64,000 nucleotides of DNA, taken from the NCBI GenBank assembly GCA_037043015.1, contig CM073327.1:10274727-10338726 (forward strand), read 5' to 3'. Shown here one piece after another: positions 11,799 to 23,572 of the stretch. The position numbers were made by a program, and so were the translations under genes. Within the stretch, counting starts at the first letter, position 1. Every line of letters starts with the position of its first letter. Under the pieces are notes generated by a model that saw only the letters and a list, made by a program, of their open reading frames with translations, did no database searches and was not told the DNA's origin. The DNA comes from Bryum argenteum (lineage: Eukaryota > Streptophyta > Bryopsida > Bryales > Bryaceae).

Positions 11799-13540
11799 AT
11801 GGCTCTTGGTGAAGGCACTGAGCAGTTCACAAGAGAAACGGATGAAGAGAATTTTTCAGACTTAGACTCATCTGATTCTGAGGACGAGGATATTCTGAAG
11901 GCATTCGAGCCTGTCGTTCCACGATCTGGAAAAAGAACGTATGGAGTATTGGTTGAGGATATGATGACAGAGCGTAGACACAAGAATGCGAAGCTCGATG
12001 AGCAGCTAGTTTTCTTACGGTCGATCCTTCCAGGCACTCACGAAGGGGTAAGTCGAACTGGCTTCAGAAACTCTGCACAGCTTTGTGACATTTTATATCC
12101 TTCGACATGTTCTGGATGCTCTTTGGCTGTGTGTTGTTTCCCGTGTTGGTTACGATCATTATCCACTTACACATGAACGCAAAAGCCTTCCATGCAGTCG
12201 TTCTGCCATACTTAAGTTAATGATTTCTGATTTGAATGCAGGAAGAAGGGGCCTCTGTTCTAATAGATGCATACGAGTATATAACGAGGCTCCAAAAATC
12301 TGTGGACGATCTCAACACCGAACTTGTACCATTGTGTAATCCTGCCAATATGAGCGCTGCCTGTCTCAGGGAGGAGTCACTTGAGGTGACATCCACTGTA
12401 CAATCGACAAACGCAGGGTCCGTTTGTGTTTTATACCAGCATCCTATGGTAGGTCTTCACCTACATTGCCATAGCCTGATTCGTGCGCTTGAATATGCTT
12501 TCACCTCTTCTTTACGAATAACTTGCTCGGTCAGAATCAACGATCACTGTCGTTAACTTCATATTTACTTCATCTCGTTAAGTTGGAAATATGATATTAC
12601 ATGTGTCGTTTTGGTATTCTGAAATGGTGATGCGGAATGAGATTGATAGTGCTTTTCTATGCCAAACCTTAACTGTTCATACTAAATCGCGTCATTTTCC
12701 TCAGTAAATTGTCGGTTCATCGAAGTTGTGGCTACATACTCTTTCGCTCAGCTCAAGTTTATCAGTCTTGAGCAGTGGTATCTTGATCTGTTTGAACCAA
12801 GTGTTTCACTTTGAGCGCCTTCGATGAATTCAATAAACGTCACAAGGTCAAAGTCTTAAAATAAAGATTGACACGATTTTGGTAGCTGGTGTGTAGACAA
12901 TTGAAAAACTTACTCGAGCTCAGTGTAGCAAGTACGATTTTAGGACCCGAATCCTGACCATTCCTAACTGACGTCTGATGTATTATCGAGAAACAGGTGG
13001 TAGTGAAACGAGAGGAAGGAAAAGTGGAAGTCCACATTGCGTGTATAAATAGACCAGGGATCCTAGTGGACATCATGGGCGCCTTGGACTCCAAGAGGAT
13101 AACTGTGTTGCACGCTCGTATTGCCTGTCGGCAAAACGTCCTATTTGAAGCTCTGACCATAGAGGTAAGAGTCAGTTGACGTTCTTTTCTCCCCGTTCCA
13201 TATATATGACACTTTTGTGTGCAAGCATGTAGGCCGATTGAATCCATCAACTTGATGGGTTTGTTGCCAGTGGCAATATCTGGTACTAGAGACCTCGTGA
13301 CTGAATTGCGTTGCAAACATTTGGAATAGAATGACACTCGAATTAACAGCGAAAGTATCATTACGTGAGAGAGCTTGACGATATCTGACTTAGAAATGTT
13401 GGAAATGACAGAAAGAAACGCTGGCACTGCATACTGGTCCGGAGCCGCTGCCCATCGAAGCAGAAGACGAGGCTGTGAAAGACATAATTGTTCGTGCCAT
13501 CCGTCAGGGGAATACCAACAGTTACTCACTTGTCCAGTGA
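11799..13540 (+). CDS. bHLH transcription factor with C-terminal ACT-like domain, 4 exons
   Basis: Proposed exons are 11799-12047, 12242-12448, 12997-13164 and 13412-13540, all phase 0 with GT-AG borders, giving 250 aa. An acidic N-terminus (residues ~10-35) is followed by the bHLH at ~57-105. The basic region reads TERRHKNAKL, helix 1 DEQLVFLRSILP and helix 2 ASVLIDAYEYITRLQ; the first intron falls in the loop, a usual place in plant bHLH genes. Exon 3 encodes an ACT-like fold (VEVHIACINRPGILVDIMGAL) as in plant bHLH groups that dimerise through a C-terminal ACT-like domain. The Glu expected at the E-box contact is present, but the following RxR positions read HK, so DNA affinity may differ from canonical members. 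The exon 4 acceptor is the least certain junction. The gene is probably nuclear and functional; its target pathway is unknown. Confidence 0.85.
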
Positions 13541-14399
13541 CATCAACCACATCCGAGCGTCGATGGAGCTGCAGTATTTTGTCAGACTATAAGCTGCGTC
13601 CCTGTACTCTGCTCAGGGTAACAAGTGATTGCTCGCTAATCTCCTAGCTTTCTACTATCAGCCACGGGTATACAGATTTCCATCTTACATGAGTAGTCTG
13701 CACTTTAGGATGATAACTGTATCTGGTCTACATTTGAACCACACAACTGTTGTTGACCTCTGATGTGTACAGTAAAATTTTATTACATAATGACCTGATT
13801 ACCTCTCGGTCATCAAATCACAGACATAGCGTGCTCGCACCCTTTGCGAAATCATCACAGCCTTCAGAGCTGGATCGAAGGCGATTCTTGCGATCCTCTG
13901 GGTCTGCAGGTAAGTCAATAATCTTTTAAGGACGTGACTTTCGAGTTCTTGTGACGTTGTGCATGCCCAGGTTCAGGTGATTGTGGTGTGAAACTATGAG
14001 GAGATTTATGAACCATATTGATGAAGTTTGACGTACAATACTCTGTCATTCTGATTTCCTAATCGACTAGACCTCTGCTCTACCAAGAGCAATAACTCTC
14101 TTCCAGTCATAGTTACGAATTCACTGTTCCTGAAAGAGACATTTTTAATGGAGATACCAACGAGAATCCGTTGCTCTGGGGGCTTGATTGAATTGTATTA
14201 GGACAGAGCTTCGTACTTGGAGAAGTCATGCGGTAGGCTTGGATCGGCATTGGAAGGGCCAAGGTACTGGTCCTTGCAGCAATGCCACGCGTGATTACAC
14301 CAATCAATATACTAGATCATCCTATTAGTGTGTGAGTTTTCTTCGCCAAAGTCAATGACAGGTAAGACTATCAATAGTAAGTAGAGACGTTACATTATT
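13541..14399. other. Downstream flank of the bHLH gene, no gene seen
   Basis: Probably 3' UTR followed by intergenic DNA. Frames are short and unrecognised. Confidence 0.5.
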
Positions 14400-14770
14400 T
14401 TGACCCCTCAACAACCATGGTCACCGATTAGGCTTTTTGTAATTTTGGACAACTAAGATGAAGGGTTTGAAAGTAATATTTTTTGCTTAAGATTTTTATT
14501 AGGTGCTCTTTTAAGTGCAAAATGTGTGTGGTAAAATTTGCAAAGTCGAATTCCAATTTTAAACCTTCACTTGGAAATTTTAGGTTGTAACTTTTAAGCC
14601 CAAAAAGGGCCTCTAAATTGAGTCTTTTTTTGAAAAAAAATTCTTGGAAATATGTTCATAACCAAATTAATACTTAAGTTCCAAAGTGTCCCAAGTCAAA
14701 AAGTTCACCATTTTTACATGGGCAGCCTCCAAAAATTTGAATCTTTACAACACCTAAAAAGATATGATCT
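14400..14770. repeat. Remnant of a TTAA-family element (GTGTGTGGTAAAATTTGC type)
   Basis: It starts TGACCCCTCAACAACC, a worn form of the TTAACCCCTAAA end. It then shares ATTTTTNNNTAGGTGCTC, GTGTGGTAAAATTTGCAAAG and GGGCAGCCTCCAAAA with copies at 46107, 58261, 62100 and 62395. Non-coding. Confidence 0.6.
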
Positions 14771-15132
14771 CTGTTATGTTTCTCTTGGAAATTGGACCAC
14801 TTAGGGTTACTTTACACTATGGACCATGAAGATTGACCACGGCCTTCTAAAACCTGTGATTGGAGAGTAAAGTGTTCTTGGTACCATATATACATTATGA
14901 GATTGGCATTAAACTTGAAACAACTTTGTTGCTTTCCTAGAGATTTTATTTATTATTTTACTTTTTTTTTCTCTTCTTTTCTTTCTCCTGTACAACGGTA
15001 CAAGGGCCAAAGCTAACAAAATCAGTGCCCTGGTATGTGCATGTATTGGCTGCGCAATATATTAATACATTCATTAGATAAAATAGATAAAGGGAGAAGA
15101 AAATAGAAAATTGTAGCCTTTTTGAAACTCAT

Positions 15133-15428
15133 ATAGTTAGATAGATAGATAGATAGAAACTCCGGTCCCTTTCTAAGGGGCCGGCGTGAATGAAGTGTCC
15201 GTTCGTAATGTTAATATCCCGATGGCCACCGGACAAGGGGAAATTGGAACAATACTACTTCCCCCTCTCGAGGGTGGACACTATAACTACGCTAGTTTCT
15301 AGCCTAGTTACTAATGCCTTGAAGATACTTGACATAGTATCCCCCCAAAGGGCTTTGAGGTACCCATACAACAAGGTCCAAAGACCCCCCACAATAGTTG
15401 GGTGGACTATAGTAGTCATATAGTCATA
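15133..15428 (-). mobile_element. SINE-like retroposon, copy A
   Basis: Read on the minus strand it shares CCGGAGTTTC, GGGAAATTCCCC-like and AGGGACCGGAG words and the same order of blocks as the plus-strand copies at 43205 and 46664. It ends in a (CTAT)n tail, here seen as (ATAG)n at 15136-15157. The tRNA-like head is missing, consistent with 5' truncation on insertion. Confidence 0.65.
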
Positions 15429-15671
15429 TAATGATCAACTCCTAAATTCAAGTGGCCCACAGGACCTCCAAATCAGTCAATCTGAAATCAAACCGTGTTT
15501 TTTTAAACTTGATTTTGGGAAATTCAAATGTAGGAAATCGCTTTGAATCAAAATCCAATTGATCTACCAAATTACTAGTTTTTATCTCAAAAAGATTTTG
15601 AGATATGTAATAATCAAGTGAAATACATCCATGAGCGAGAACGATTAACCAATTTTTGTTTTTATTTTTAG

Positions 15672-15911
15672 CGAATTGCTATAGGAAAAGTACAATTGGT
15701 AGCTAAGTATAGAAGAATCCCCCCAAATCTTGAAGGAAGTGCTAGGCTGACAAACACGTTGAGATTGAAAGCAGGTTCTTACTCATTTGGTGCCAAGCAA
15801 ACCGTATTTTGCAAGGAAGTTGATGGTGAACCGGTTAGCACCTTGCTCTCATCATATTTACTCTTACTGGAGTTTAGTAGACGAATTTCCACTATGCGAA
15901 TTGACTATTAA
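15672..15911 (+). other. Exon-like open frame of unknown origin
   Basis: A TTTTTATTTTTAG acceptor-like site at 15671 opens an 80-codon frame (begins RIAIGKVQLVAKYRRIPPN) with ordinary protein composition in AT-rich DNA. I recognise no family. It may be an exon scrap of a host gene or an element. No matching partner exon was found on either side. Confidence 0.25.
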
Positions 15912-16914
15912 ACAAACTTTGAAGTGGTTACCGATTAGCACTCTCCCTCCTACTCGAACCTACGCTCTAGAAGCTCATAGTGCCTTTGGAAGCTTATATG
16001 GTGTGATAGGAAATTATGAACACAAAGGTCATGTTTGGATGATATGAATTGTGCGTAGATGACATGTTCTGTAATACATAAACAACAAGTCAAAAGGTCA
16101 TATGTATACAGCATGGTACACTAAAAATTATATTTAGTGTCGGCAACACTAGATGCGAACAACAACACTAACTTGTCAACAAGGATAAACTTATGGCAAC
16201 TCTAAATGCCAACTACAACACCAATTGTAAACAATAGTAAATTCTAGATATTATTAGTAAAAAGTAGTTGACATTCAGTGTTGGATTTTAAGTAAAAGTA
16301 AGGATCTCTGGTCTTGGAATCCTCAATTGAATGCTCCAACTCACTCAATTTCCTGATTGTGGTAACAAATTGAATACAACACATATCCTCATAGATAACA
16401 CTTTCAACATCAAACCCCATTTCCTTAAGAAGCACTTATTTCACTTCTTGAATCTTCTATTTGTGTATGTACAAAGCAAACAATGCCCTACTTGCATATC
16501 GCCCTTATCGGTGAGCGAGATCCCCTCCAGCATTTGGCATTTCAAAGCCATGAAAGAAGTGAAGCTTAAGAAACGCAAAGAGTGGGTTCATACAGTAATT
16601 GTCCATTACATGACCAATAGTGTTGTGACATGATTGAGGTGACTACACTATTCATCATCCAAAACTAAATTTACTTTTTAGTGTAGTGCGTAGATGACAA
16701 TTTGTACGTATAATTATGATAACAATGTAGTGTATAGATGACTAGTGGTTTATAGACAAAATGGTAGTACGTAGATGTGTGGAGATGACTGATCGTACGT
16801 AGACAACCTGTTATTTGTTGCCCATAGATCATGAGTAAATGACAGTTGTAGGTACGTGTCAATTTCTGCATTAATGTCAATTGTGCCAAGTAAGCATCTC
16901 CTAACTAGTCACTA

Positions 16915-17188
16915 GGTCCTACCTAGCTAGCCAACACCTTATGCATTGATGTCCGGACGTGCGTAGCTGACACATACTACGTTGATGTCAAGTCGTGCGT
17001 AGCCGACACATCCTGCATTGATGTCAAGTTGTGTGTAGCAGACACATACTACATTACTGCATTGATTTTAGATCGTGCGTAGCCGACACATGTTGCATTA
17101 ATTGATGTCAGGTGGTGCATAGCCGACACAGCTTGTGTTAATGTCAGGTCGTGCATAGCCGACACATCTTGCATGAATGTCACAGGTC
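16915..17188. repeat. Satellite array, left block (~40 bp unit)
   Basis: Repeated variants of GATGTCAGGTCGTGCGTAGC followed by CGACACATCTTGCATTA, about six units. Weaker relatives of the GTGCGTAGATGACA core extend back to about 16040. It continues after two inserted elements at 19107. Confidence 0.85.
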
Positions 17189-17464
17189 CACTACTACAAT
17201 TTGCAATTTGAGGGGTTTGCAACGTTTTCTTCTCAAATGTTGCTCAAGTTTAACAACATTTTGGAACTTGCTTGAGCAACATTCTCAATATAATAAGCAG
17301 CGTTATTTATAATATAATTGAAAACTTTGAAAGCAAGTTCCAAAACATTGCTAGACTTGAGCAACGCTTACACAAATGCAACGTTGTAATGTTGCAAACC
17401 CCTCTCTTCTAGTACAAAAGCAACGTTTGTAACGTTGCAAACCCCCTCTCTTCTAGTAGTAATT
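17189..17464. mobile_element. MITE inside a satellite unit (ACTACTA termini)
   Basis: About 276 bp with inverted ends: CACTACTACAA...GGGGTTTGCAACGTT on the left, and AACGTTGCAAACCCC...CTTCTAGTAGT on the right. It splits a satellite unit between GGTC and GTGCATAGCC. The interior contains further inverted GTTGCTCAAG/CTTGAGCAAC words. The termini resemble CACTA elements, but the right end reads TACTACTAG on the reverse strand and a 3 bp target duplication is not clear, so the superfamily is open. Confidence 0.65.
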
Positions 17465-17482
17465 GTGCATAGCCGACACATA

Positions 17483-19106
17483 CAGTGTGTGGCAAAACGG
17501 AGTCAAACTCTTGAAATTCGTAATTTGATAAGCAATGTGGAAAACTTGGCAATAGATTTTTAGAATGTGTAAATTGTGCAATATAGCAATTTGAATGGGC
17601 TACAATTTGATGGAGAAGAAGTTCCTTCTTACATTGAAATGTACAAGAAAATTACATTTAAAGGAAACTATGTTCATTGACTCACTTTTGCATCCACTAT
17701 CAAAAAGCAACTCAATATTTTGTCTACTTGCCTTTAGCGGCTAAAACTGCTTGGATCCGCCTTGGCATGCTTTCATACAACCTCCTACACTCCTCTATTG
17801 CTAAAGAAGCCCAACACTCCTCAATACGCTCCCACAATTCTAAAATTCCTGTTGGAGCCCTTTCATACTGGTTAAGACGACGTTTGATCCAAATTAAAAG
17901 ATGCTCAATTGGATTCAAGTCAGGAGATTGTGCAGGCCACTTAAGAACATCAAAATTTTGTGATCTCAACCATTGCCGAACACTTTTTGTCGTATGTTTG
18001 GGATCATTATCATGCTGAAAAATCAAATTTGAAGGATCAAGATCATATGCACAGATGGTATACAATAAATCTCTTTGCAAGATTTCTTTATATTGATGTT
18101 GATCCATTCTTCCTTCGATTCTACATAACATACCAGGGCCATGGAATGTCATGCAACCCCATACCATCACCGAACCACCGCCAAACTTCACATCACATTG
18201 CACACTTGTCTTGAATCACAAGATTGTTCATTGCGAATCCAACACCAACTACGACCATCCGAGCAAAATCGATTTACCTTGGTCTCATCGTAAAAGATGA
18301 CATGCTTCCAAATCACCAACGGTCCAATGTTGATGGCGCCTAGCAAATTCAAGTCGATCCTTAATGTGTTTCTGGTTCAATTTTGGTTTCTTATGCTTCA
18401 CTTTTGATCTCAAGCCTGCTGCACGTAAAGTCCTTCGCACTGTATCAACACTCACAGTAACATGGCATTCCTTGCGTACATGTTGGGCAACTTGTGTAGC
18501 ATTTTCAAAACCTCCTGATGTGACAGCACGAACACATGCTCTCTTCTGTGCATCACTTAGCACTTGTAGTCTACCACCACTACTAGCTGACAAATCACAT
18601 AATCTCTTCTTTCTAAGTCTTGCAACATGGCTCTGAGACACCTGCAACTCATGTGCTACATCTCTTGTAGTCCTACCAGCTTGCAACATCACCAAAATGG
18701 AGTTATCAAGGTCTTTTCGAGCACTACCACAAAGCTCATCTAAGTGCACCATGGTCTGTCCTCACACTCTGCTTACAATGTGCAATAAGTTGACATGGAG
18801 TATGTCAAGATAGACACTCCTTGTGCCTATGCCAATCTGGTCATAAAAGTCTTCCATCCATTTTTTACCACTTCATTGCATTTATTATGGCATGCCATGC
18901 AAAACTGAGTCAAGCCAAGTGTATGTGTTGGAAGACATGTATCTCCTTATAACTTTTTTATATGTCACCATGGATGCTATGTCAACTAATACACTCCATA
19001 TTATATGTCCTCCATGTTAAAAATGGTCATTTCATTATTGAGTTGTTAGGAATTGACGGCCAAATAATCTCTTTCAACAAGGTTGACTCAGTTTTGCCAC
19101 ACACTG
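17483..19106 (-). mobile_element. Tc1-type transposon, 1,624 bp, with TIRs and TA duplication
   Basis: The ends CAGTGTGTGGCAAAACGGAG and its inverted partner (TTTTGCCACACACTG at 19092-19106) are flanked by TA on both sides (17481-17482 and 19107-19108). Removing the element and one TA restores a satellite unit. It encodes a broken transposase on the minus strand. Confidence 0.95.
17724..18752 (-). pseudogene. Tc1 DD34E transposase, frameshifted
   Basis: This is the DDE transposase of the surrounding element. The N-terminal part (18752-18285) has the tandem helix-turn-helix DNA-binding region (TRDVAHELQVSQSHVARLRKK and a second HTH). The catalytic part (18203-17724) shows FGGGSVMVWG, QHDNDPKHT and SPDLNPIEH. 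Thirty-four residues separate the second Asp from the Glu, which is the Tc1 spacing rather than the DD39D of typical plant mariner-like elements. Between the parts, a one-base insertion in a T-run near 18310 and a second shift near 18210 break the frame through the first catalytic Asp region (FYDETK in another frame). The copy therefore cannot make a full enzyme. There are no introns. Confidence 0.92.
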
Positions 19107-19700
19107 TACTTCATTGATGTCACGTCGTGCGTAGCCGACACATCCTGCATTGATGTCAGGTCGTGCACTCGCGCATAGTTGGCACATCTTGTATTTGTGT
19201 CAGGTCGTGCGTAGCGGACACATCATGTTTTGATGTCAGGTCCTGCGTAGCCGAGGCATTTTGCATAAATTAATGTCAGGTCGTGCGTAGCCGTCTAGCC
19301 GACACATCTTGTGTTAGTGTTAGGTCGTGCGTAGTCGACACATCTTGCATAAATGAATGTCAGGTCGTGTGTAGTCGACACATCTTGCATTAATTAATGT
19401 GAAATCGTACGTAGCCAACACATCTTGCATGAATGTCATGTCGTGCGTAGCCGACACCTCTTGAATTGATGTTAAGTTGTGCTCGTGCGTAGTGGACACA
19501 TACTACATTGATGTCAAGTTGTGCGTAGCCGACACCTTTTGCATTAATTAATGTCAGGTGTGCATAGCGGACACATCTTGTGCTAATGTCACGTCGTGCG
19601 TAGCCGACACATCTTGTGCTAATGTCATGTCGTGCGTAGCTGACACATCTTGCTTGAATGAGAGGTTGTGCGTAGCTGACACATTTATGTCCTTCACGAA
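19107..19700. repeat. Satellite array, right block (~40 bp unit)
   Basis: About fifteen variants of GTCAGGTCGTGCGTAGCCGA plus CACATCTTGCAT, with spacers of variable length. It is the continuation of the block ending at 17188. No open frame runs through it. Confidence 0.88.
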
Positions 19701-20099
19701 CAGGACGTGTATAAGTGACATGTTGTAAGTAGTAGATTTAGATCAATAAATGCAAGACAAATCAAGTAATAAACTTTTGTAACATATCGCTTAAATATTT
19801 CTTGTCTTTTTTATATGAATCTACAAATGTCCATATAAATTTACAATTGACAAAATATCTCTTTTGTCATTAGGAGTTAGATATAAACAACTTACTACTA
19901 ACTAAAGGTTATCTTTACATCAAGTTCCTATCGGCGTTAGTCCTTTTTATATCAAGTCCCTATCAATGCCAATGCAAGTCTCCTATATACCAAGTGCCTA
20001 TCATCGTCAACGCCACTCTTCTTATATCAAGTCCGTATCAGTGCCGGTCTAATAACTCCTTTACGTCATGCCCACATTTACAAAATCTATATGTCATTG
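19701..20099. other. Intergenic, no gene seen
   Basis: AT-rich, with a loose repetition of TATCAAGTCCCTATCA-like words near 19920-20060. Confidence 0.5.
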
Positions 20100-20951
20100 T
20101 TAACCCCTAAAGTCGAAAGCCCCCAAAACTGTCAGAACTCCTCAAAACCACCCTCTTTCAATGCAAGATGAAAATTTTCAATTTATGACGGAATCTCAAG
20201 TATGTAACCGTAAGATCTTATACCTAACTTGTCCATGTATGTGTGTACCAAAACTTAGATTCAAATTCCTTACCACTTGTGAGATCATAAAATTCAAAGT
20301 TGAAAAAAAGTTATTCTCCCTTGTTGCAAAATGGGTTGGAAGTCTTTTGTGAGCCCAAAAAACCAATTTTAAAAGTAAATTTGAATTGAGGCTCTTCAAA
20401 TTCTTGTTTTTGAGTGAGTTGGGAGCATGCCTATGTAATATTTACCCTCATGCAACCTATAAAACTTAATGAAATGCTTGAACTTTCACATGGAGGTATG
20501 CTGAAATTCAACTTCAAAGGCCCCTCTTCGGTAATAAATATGGCATGTGGATAATAATTGGATGAATGATCCAGACGGTGAAATCATGCCTTACAACCTT
20601 ATTTCCAAGTATACAAAACAAAAATTGAAAAAAAGTAAAATCTCAATTTTTGGTGAATTTTTGAAGTTCTTGCAATCTTATTTATTTTGGGCCGATTTTG
20701 AGAATAAACGAGCATATACCACAGTTTGGGCAATTTTGGGCAGATTTCAAATAGTGTTTTCAGACTTTGACTGTAAATATCTCAGAAAGTATGAGGAATT
20801 TAGCACCATGAAATGACTTTTCGGAAAGCTATGAAAAAAAACTCTTCAACCTGAAAAAGGTTTCAATTTTGTACGAGCTAAATATAGTAAGTAAGGGGCT
20901 GACTACACCCGAAACGATCCGATTCGGGCTCTTTTCGACTGTAGGGGTTAA
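20100..20951. mobile_element. TTAA-ended element, 852 bp
   Basis: The left end TTAACCCCTAAAGTCGAAAG and the right end, read in reverse as TTAACCCCTACAGTCGAAAA, form ~20 bp terminal inverted repeats. The interior is non-coding and homologous to 40352-41032 (inverted), 41450-42000 and 47329-48105. It shares its final TTAA with the next element. Confidence 0.8.
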
Positions 20952-21215
20952 CCCCTAAAGGTCCAAGAAAGCGGAAATTGCTTTTTAGAATTTCCGCAGG
21001 GAGAAAATTCAGCCAACTTTGACCATTATAATCTCAAAATTGGAGAAAAATTAACGGTTCAAATCTGACATTCGAGAAAAGGGTCAAGTTAGCTTCAAGA
21101 TCCTACGGTTGGATCTTCTAATCAATGCTTAGATTGAGTTTCTTTGCACCTGAAGTAGAAGAATGTTCTTCTTGATAATTTAAACAATTTTGTATCAAGG
21201 ACCTTTAGGAGTTAA
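20948..21215. mobile_element. TTAA-ended MITE, copy 3 (268 bp)
   Basis: It begins TTAACCCCTAAAGGTCC and ends GGACCTTTAGGAGTTAA. It is the same family as the copy at 4183 in opposite orientation. Its left TTAA is the right TTAA of the 20100 element, so the two insertions abut at one site. Confidence 0.8.
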
Positions 21216-23490
21216 GCTACTTATTTGGAGACGTTGATTGTGAATTCAATTGTTGTATGAGATTATTTTTAAGTTAGGCACACTCAACACCTAAATATGA
21301 GACCAATGAACTTGAGTTATACACTAAATAGTGCCAAAATATAATAATCAACATAGTATATTTCTACTCACCCATTTTGTATATGTACCACAAGTTGTCA
21401 TCACATCTGAAGATGCTACACAAAGCTCCTTTTCTAGCCTAAAATCCAAATCTCCAATTCATCTTGTGCACAAACCTTCAAAACACTTAATAAAATGGGT
21501 AAATTCCACAATCTTGGAAATCCACAAGCATATTCATACCCAGAAAAAGAGAGGAAAATCTAAAGTAAATGCATTTGCAAATGTAAGATATGAAGAGTCC
21601 GAGCACAACATTTGGATCCTAAGGTCCATCAACTAAAAAACCAGTGATTTAATTTGATGGTCTTTGGGTGTAAAGTTAAGTGAGAAGAGGCTATTAAAAA
21701 AGTGTATTTTTAGAATAGATTTAGTTTCTTATATACAACTATTCTTTATTTTCACTCAACTTCCTCTCATTCACCAATTATCTTTTGTTCCTTTTTGTCT
21801 TCTTTACCTTCACCTTCCACACAAAATTAGTAATTTTAAAAACTCAAGAATTAAAAAATCAATCTTATAATACCCTCTTAATATTAATCTTACACTACCC
21901 CTTTAGACTCAATATGACAATACCACCCTCAGACTCATACAATCTATTTAACAACGCCCCCTCCCTAGATGGGTCTGACATGAATTTTGTGGGTTGTCAA
22001 AAACAACAATTATATACCAATGAAGCAAAAAAATCTTGCTATGTCAATTTTGCTCCCTTTCTCCATTGCACAAAAATTTCTTTGTCTTAACAGACTTCTC
22101 AATTCCTAAGTTGCCATTGGCTGAAATCCTTCTTCTCTTGCCCTGTCAACTAAATTGTAATGAAGACCTTAGTATCTTCTTGGATGCCTATCTACCTTAG
22201 ATTCAAAATTCTTAGAAAGTCCACTTGATGTTGTAGTATAGGCCTCTTAAAGGCACCATTGGAGGGCCCTTTTAACTTTTTAAACCCCAAAGGTTACCCT
22301 CTATGCAAAAAAGGGTGTCAAATTATCCTCTTAAGATTCTATTGTAAAAAGGTTTTCTTGTCTTTTAAAGCGCCCATATCACGCTTGATTCAAATTTTTG
22401 GTTAGTTTTCATTTGTATTTGATGACAAAATTGTTACATGGTTACATGATAATATTTTTTGATTATTTGATTTGGGTGTTTTGGTTGAAGTTTCTTCTTG
22501 ACTTCTTTATTCTTTATCCAACTCTCAAATGCGTCTTGTGTTGAAAATCGCCACAATTACCTTTAATTGCATCTTGTATTAAAACTTGCCAAGTTAAAGG
22601 TTTGTACTCATACTATGATTGCTTGGGATGCTTAAATAGCGTTATTCGGGGAAAGTGGCAAAATTTGGGTGCTCGAAATGAAAACAATAACATTGATTTT
22701 TTGTTATTAACATTGATTTTTTGTTATTGACATTAAAGATTAAATATTTTTTACTCGTGCTTAAAAACAACAATAATTTTAAATGGGGTATTCAGAAATA
22801 TTTGCCTTGCAAAGTAATATTTCTTAACAGTTGTTCAAAAATAACAATGTTTCTTGAATGGTCATTGAGAGATGTTGCCCTTTGATCACGTTCAAAATTC
22901 AAAAACCATAAAAAGTTTGATATCATGAAATTTTGGTGATATTAAAAAAAAATGAGTTGATATTACAGAGGATGTGCATGATTTTAAAAATGTGCCAATT
23001 CAAAAGTTTACATAAATATTGAAGAAGTGCATTTTAAAAATTTGCTAGTAAAACGGCACATTTTAGAACGCGGCCAAAATGGTACATCAAGGCTTTGACA
23101 AAATGGCACAAAGAATACCACCATATTAAAGGAGTCAAGGTTCAACACTCATTTCACACCCTTATTGCCACCACATTGTCTCGTACCTTGCTACTTCTTC
23201 AAGTCGTGAGTGGATTTCTAAACTCTTCTCTCACACTGCACTTGCCTTAGGTGTTTCCTCCCGCCATTCATGGATCAAAAGGGCAGGGTGGTTGTAAAAA
23301 AGAGGTTCTCCGTGCTTGCGTGGCCGATTACGTAGCAGAGCCGTTGGAAGTTATGGGCATGAAAACTTGTTTTTACTTTTAGGTACCTTTAAAGGTCCAC
23401 CTCTCCGGTGCCTACACGCACCTTTCTTTTTGTCTTGAAATACAACCCATGTATTTATGTCTTTTTGCATTGCATAACTTCCAACGTATA
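21216..23490. other. Intergenic, no gene seen
   Basis: AT-rich. A short direct duplication of ACATTGATTTTTTGTTATT lies near 22690-22730. Frames of up to ~100 codons at 21331 and 21785 have no family motif. Confidence 0.55.
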
Positions 23491-23572
23491 TTGAACCAAA
23501 TGTTGCACACAGTCACAATATTGAACCAAATGTTGCACACAGTCACAATATTGAACCAAATGTTGCACACAT
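23491..23572. repeat. 30 bp tandem repeat, 2.7 copies
   Basis: The unit TTGAACCAAATGTTGCACAC plus AGTCACAATA is repeated perfectly at 23491 and 23521, then partially at 23551. The unit length is a multiple of three, so it gives an ILNQMLHTVT-like repeat in one frame, but no gene context supports translation. Confidence 0.9.

Noticed and set aside
12840-13550. 236-codon minus-strand frame
   Set aside because: It overlaps bHLH exons 3-4 and an intron antisense; the sense strand has the ACT-like domain and consistent splice sites.
16040-19700. CRISPR-like array
   Set aside because: Units are contiguous and variable, spacers are not unique and there are no cas genes; it is a eukaryotic satellite.
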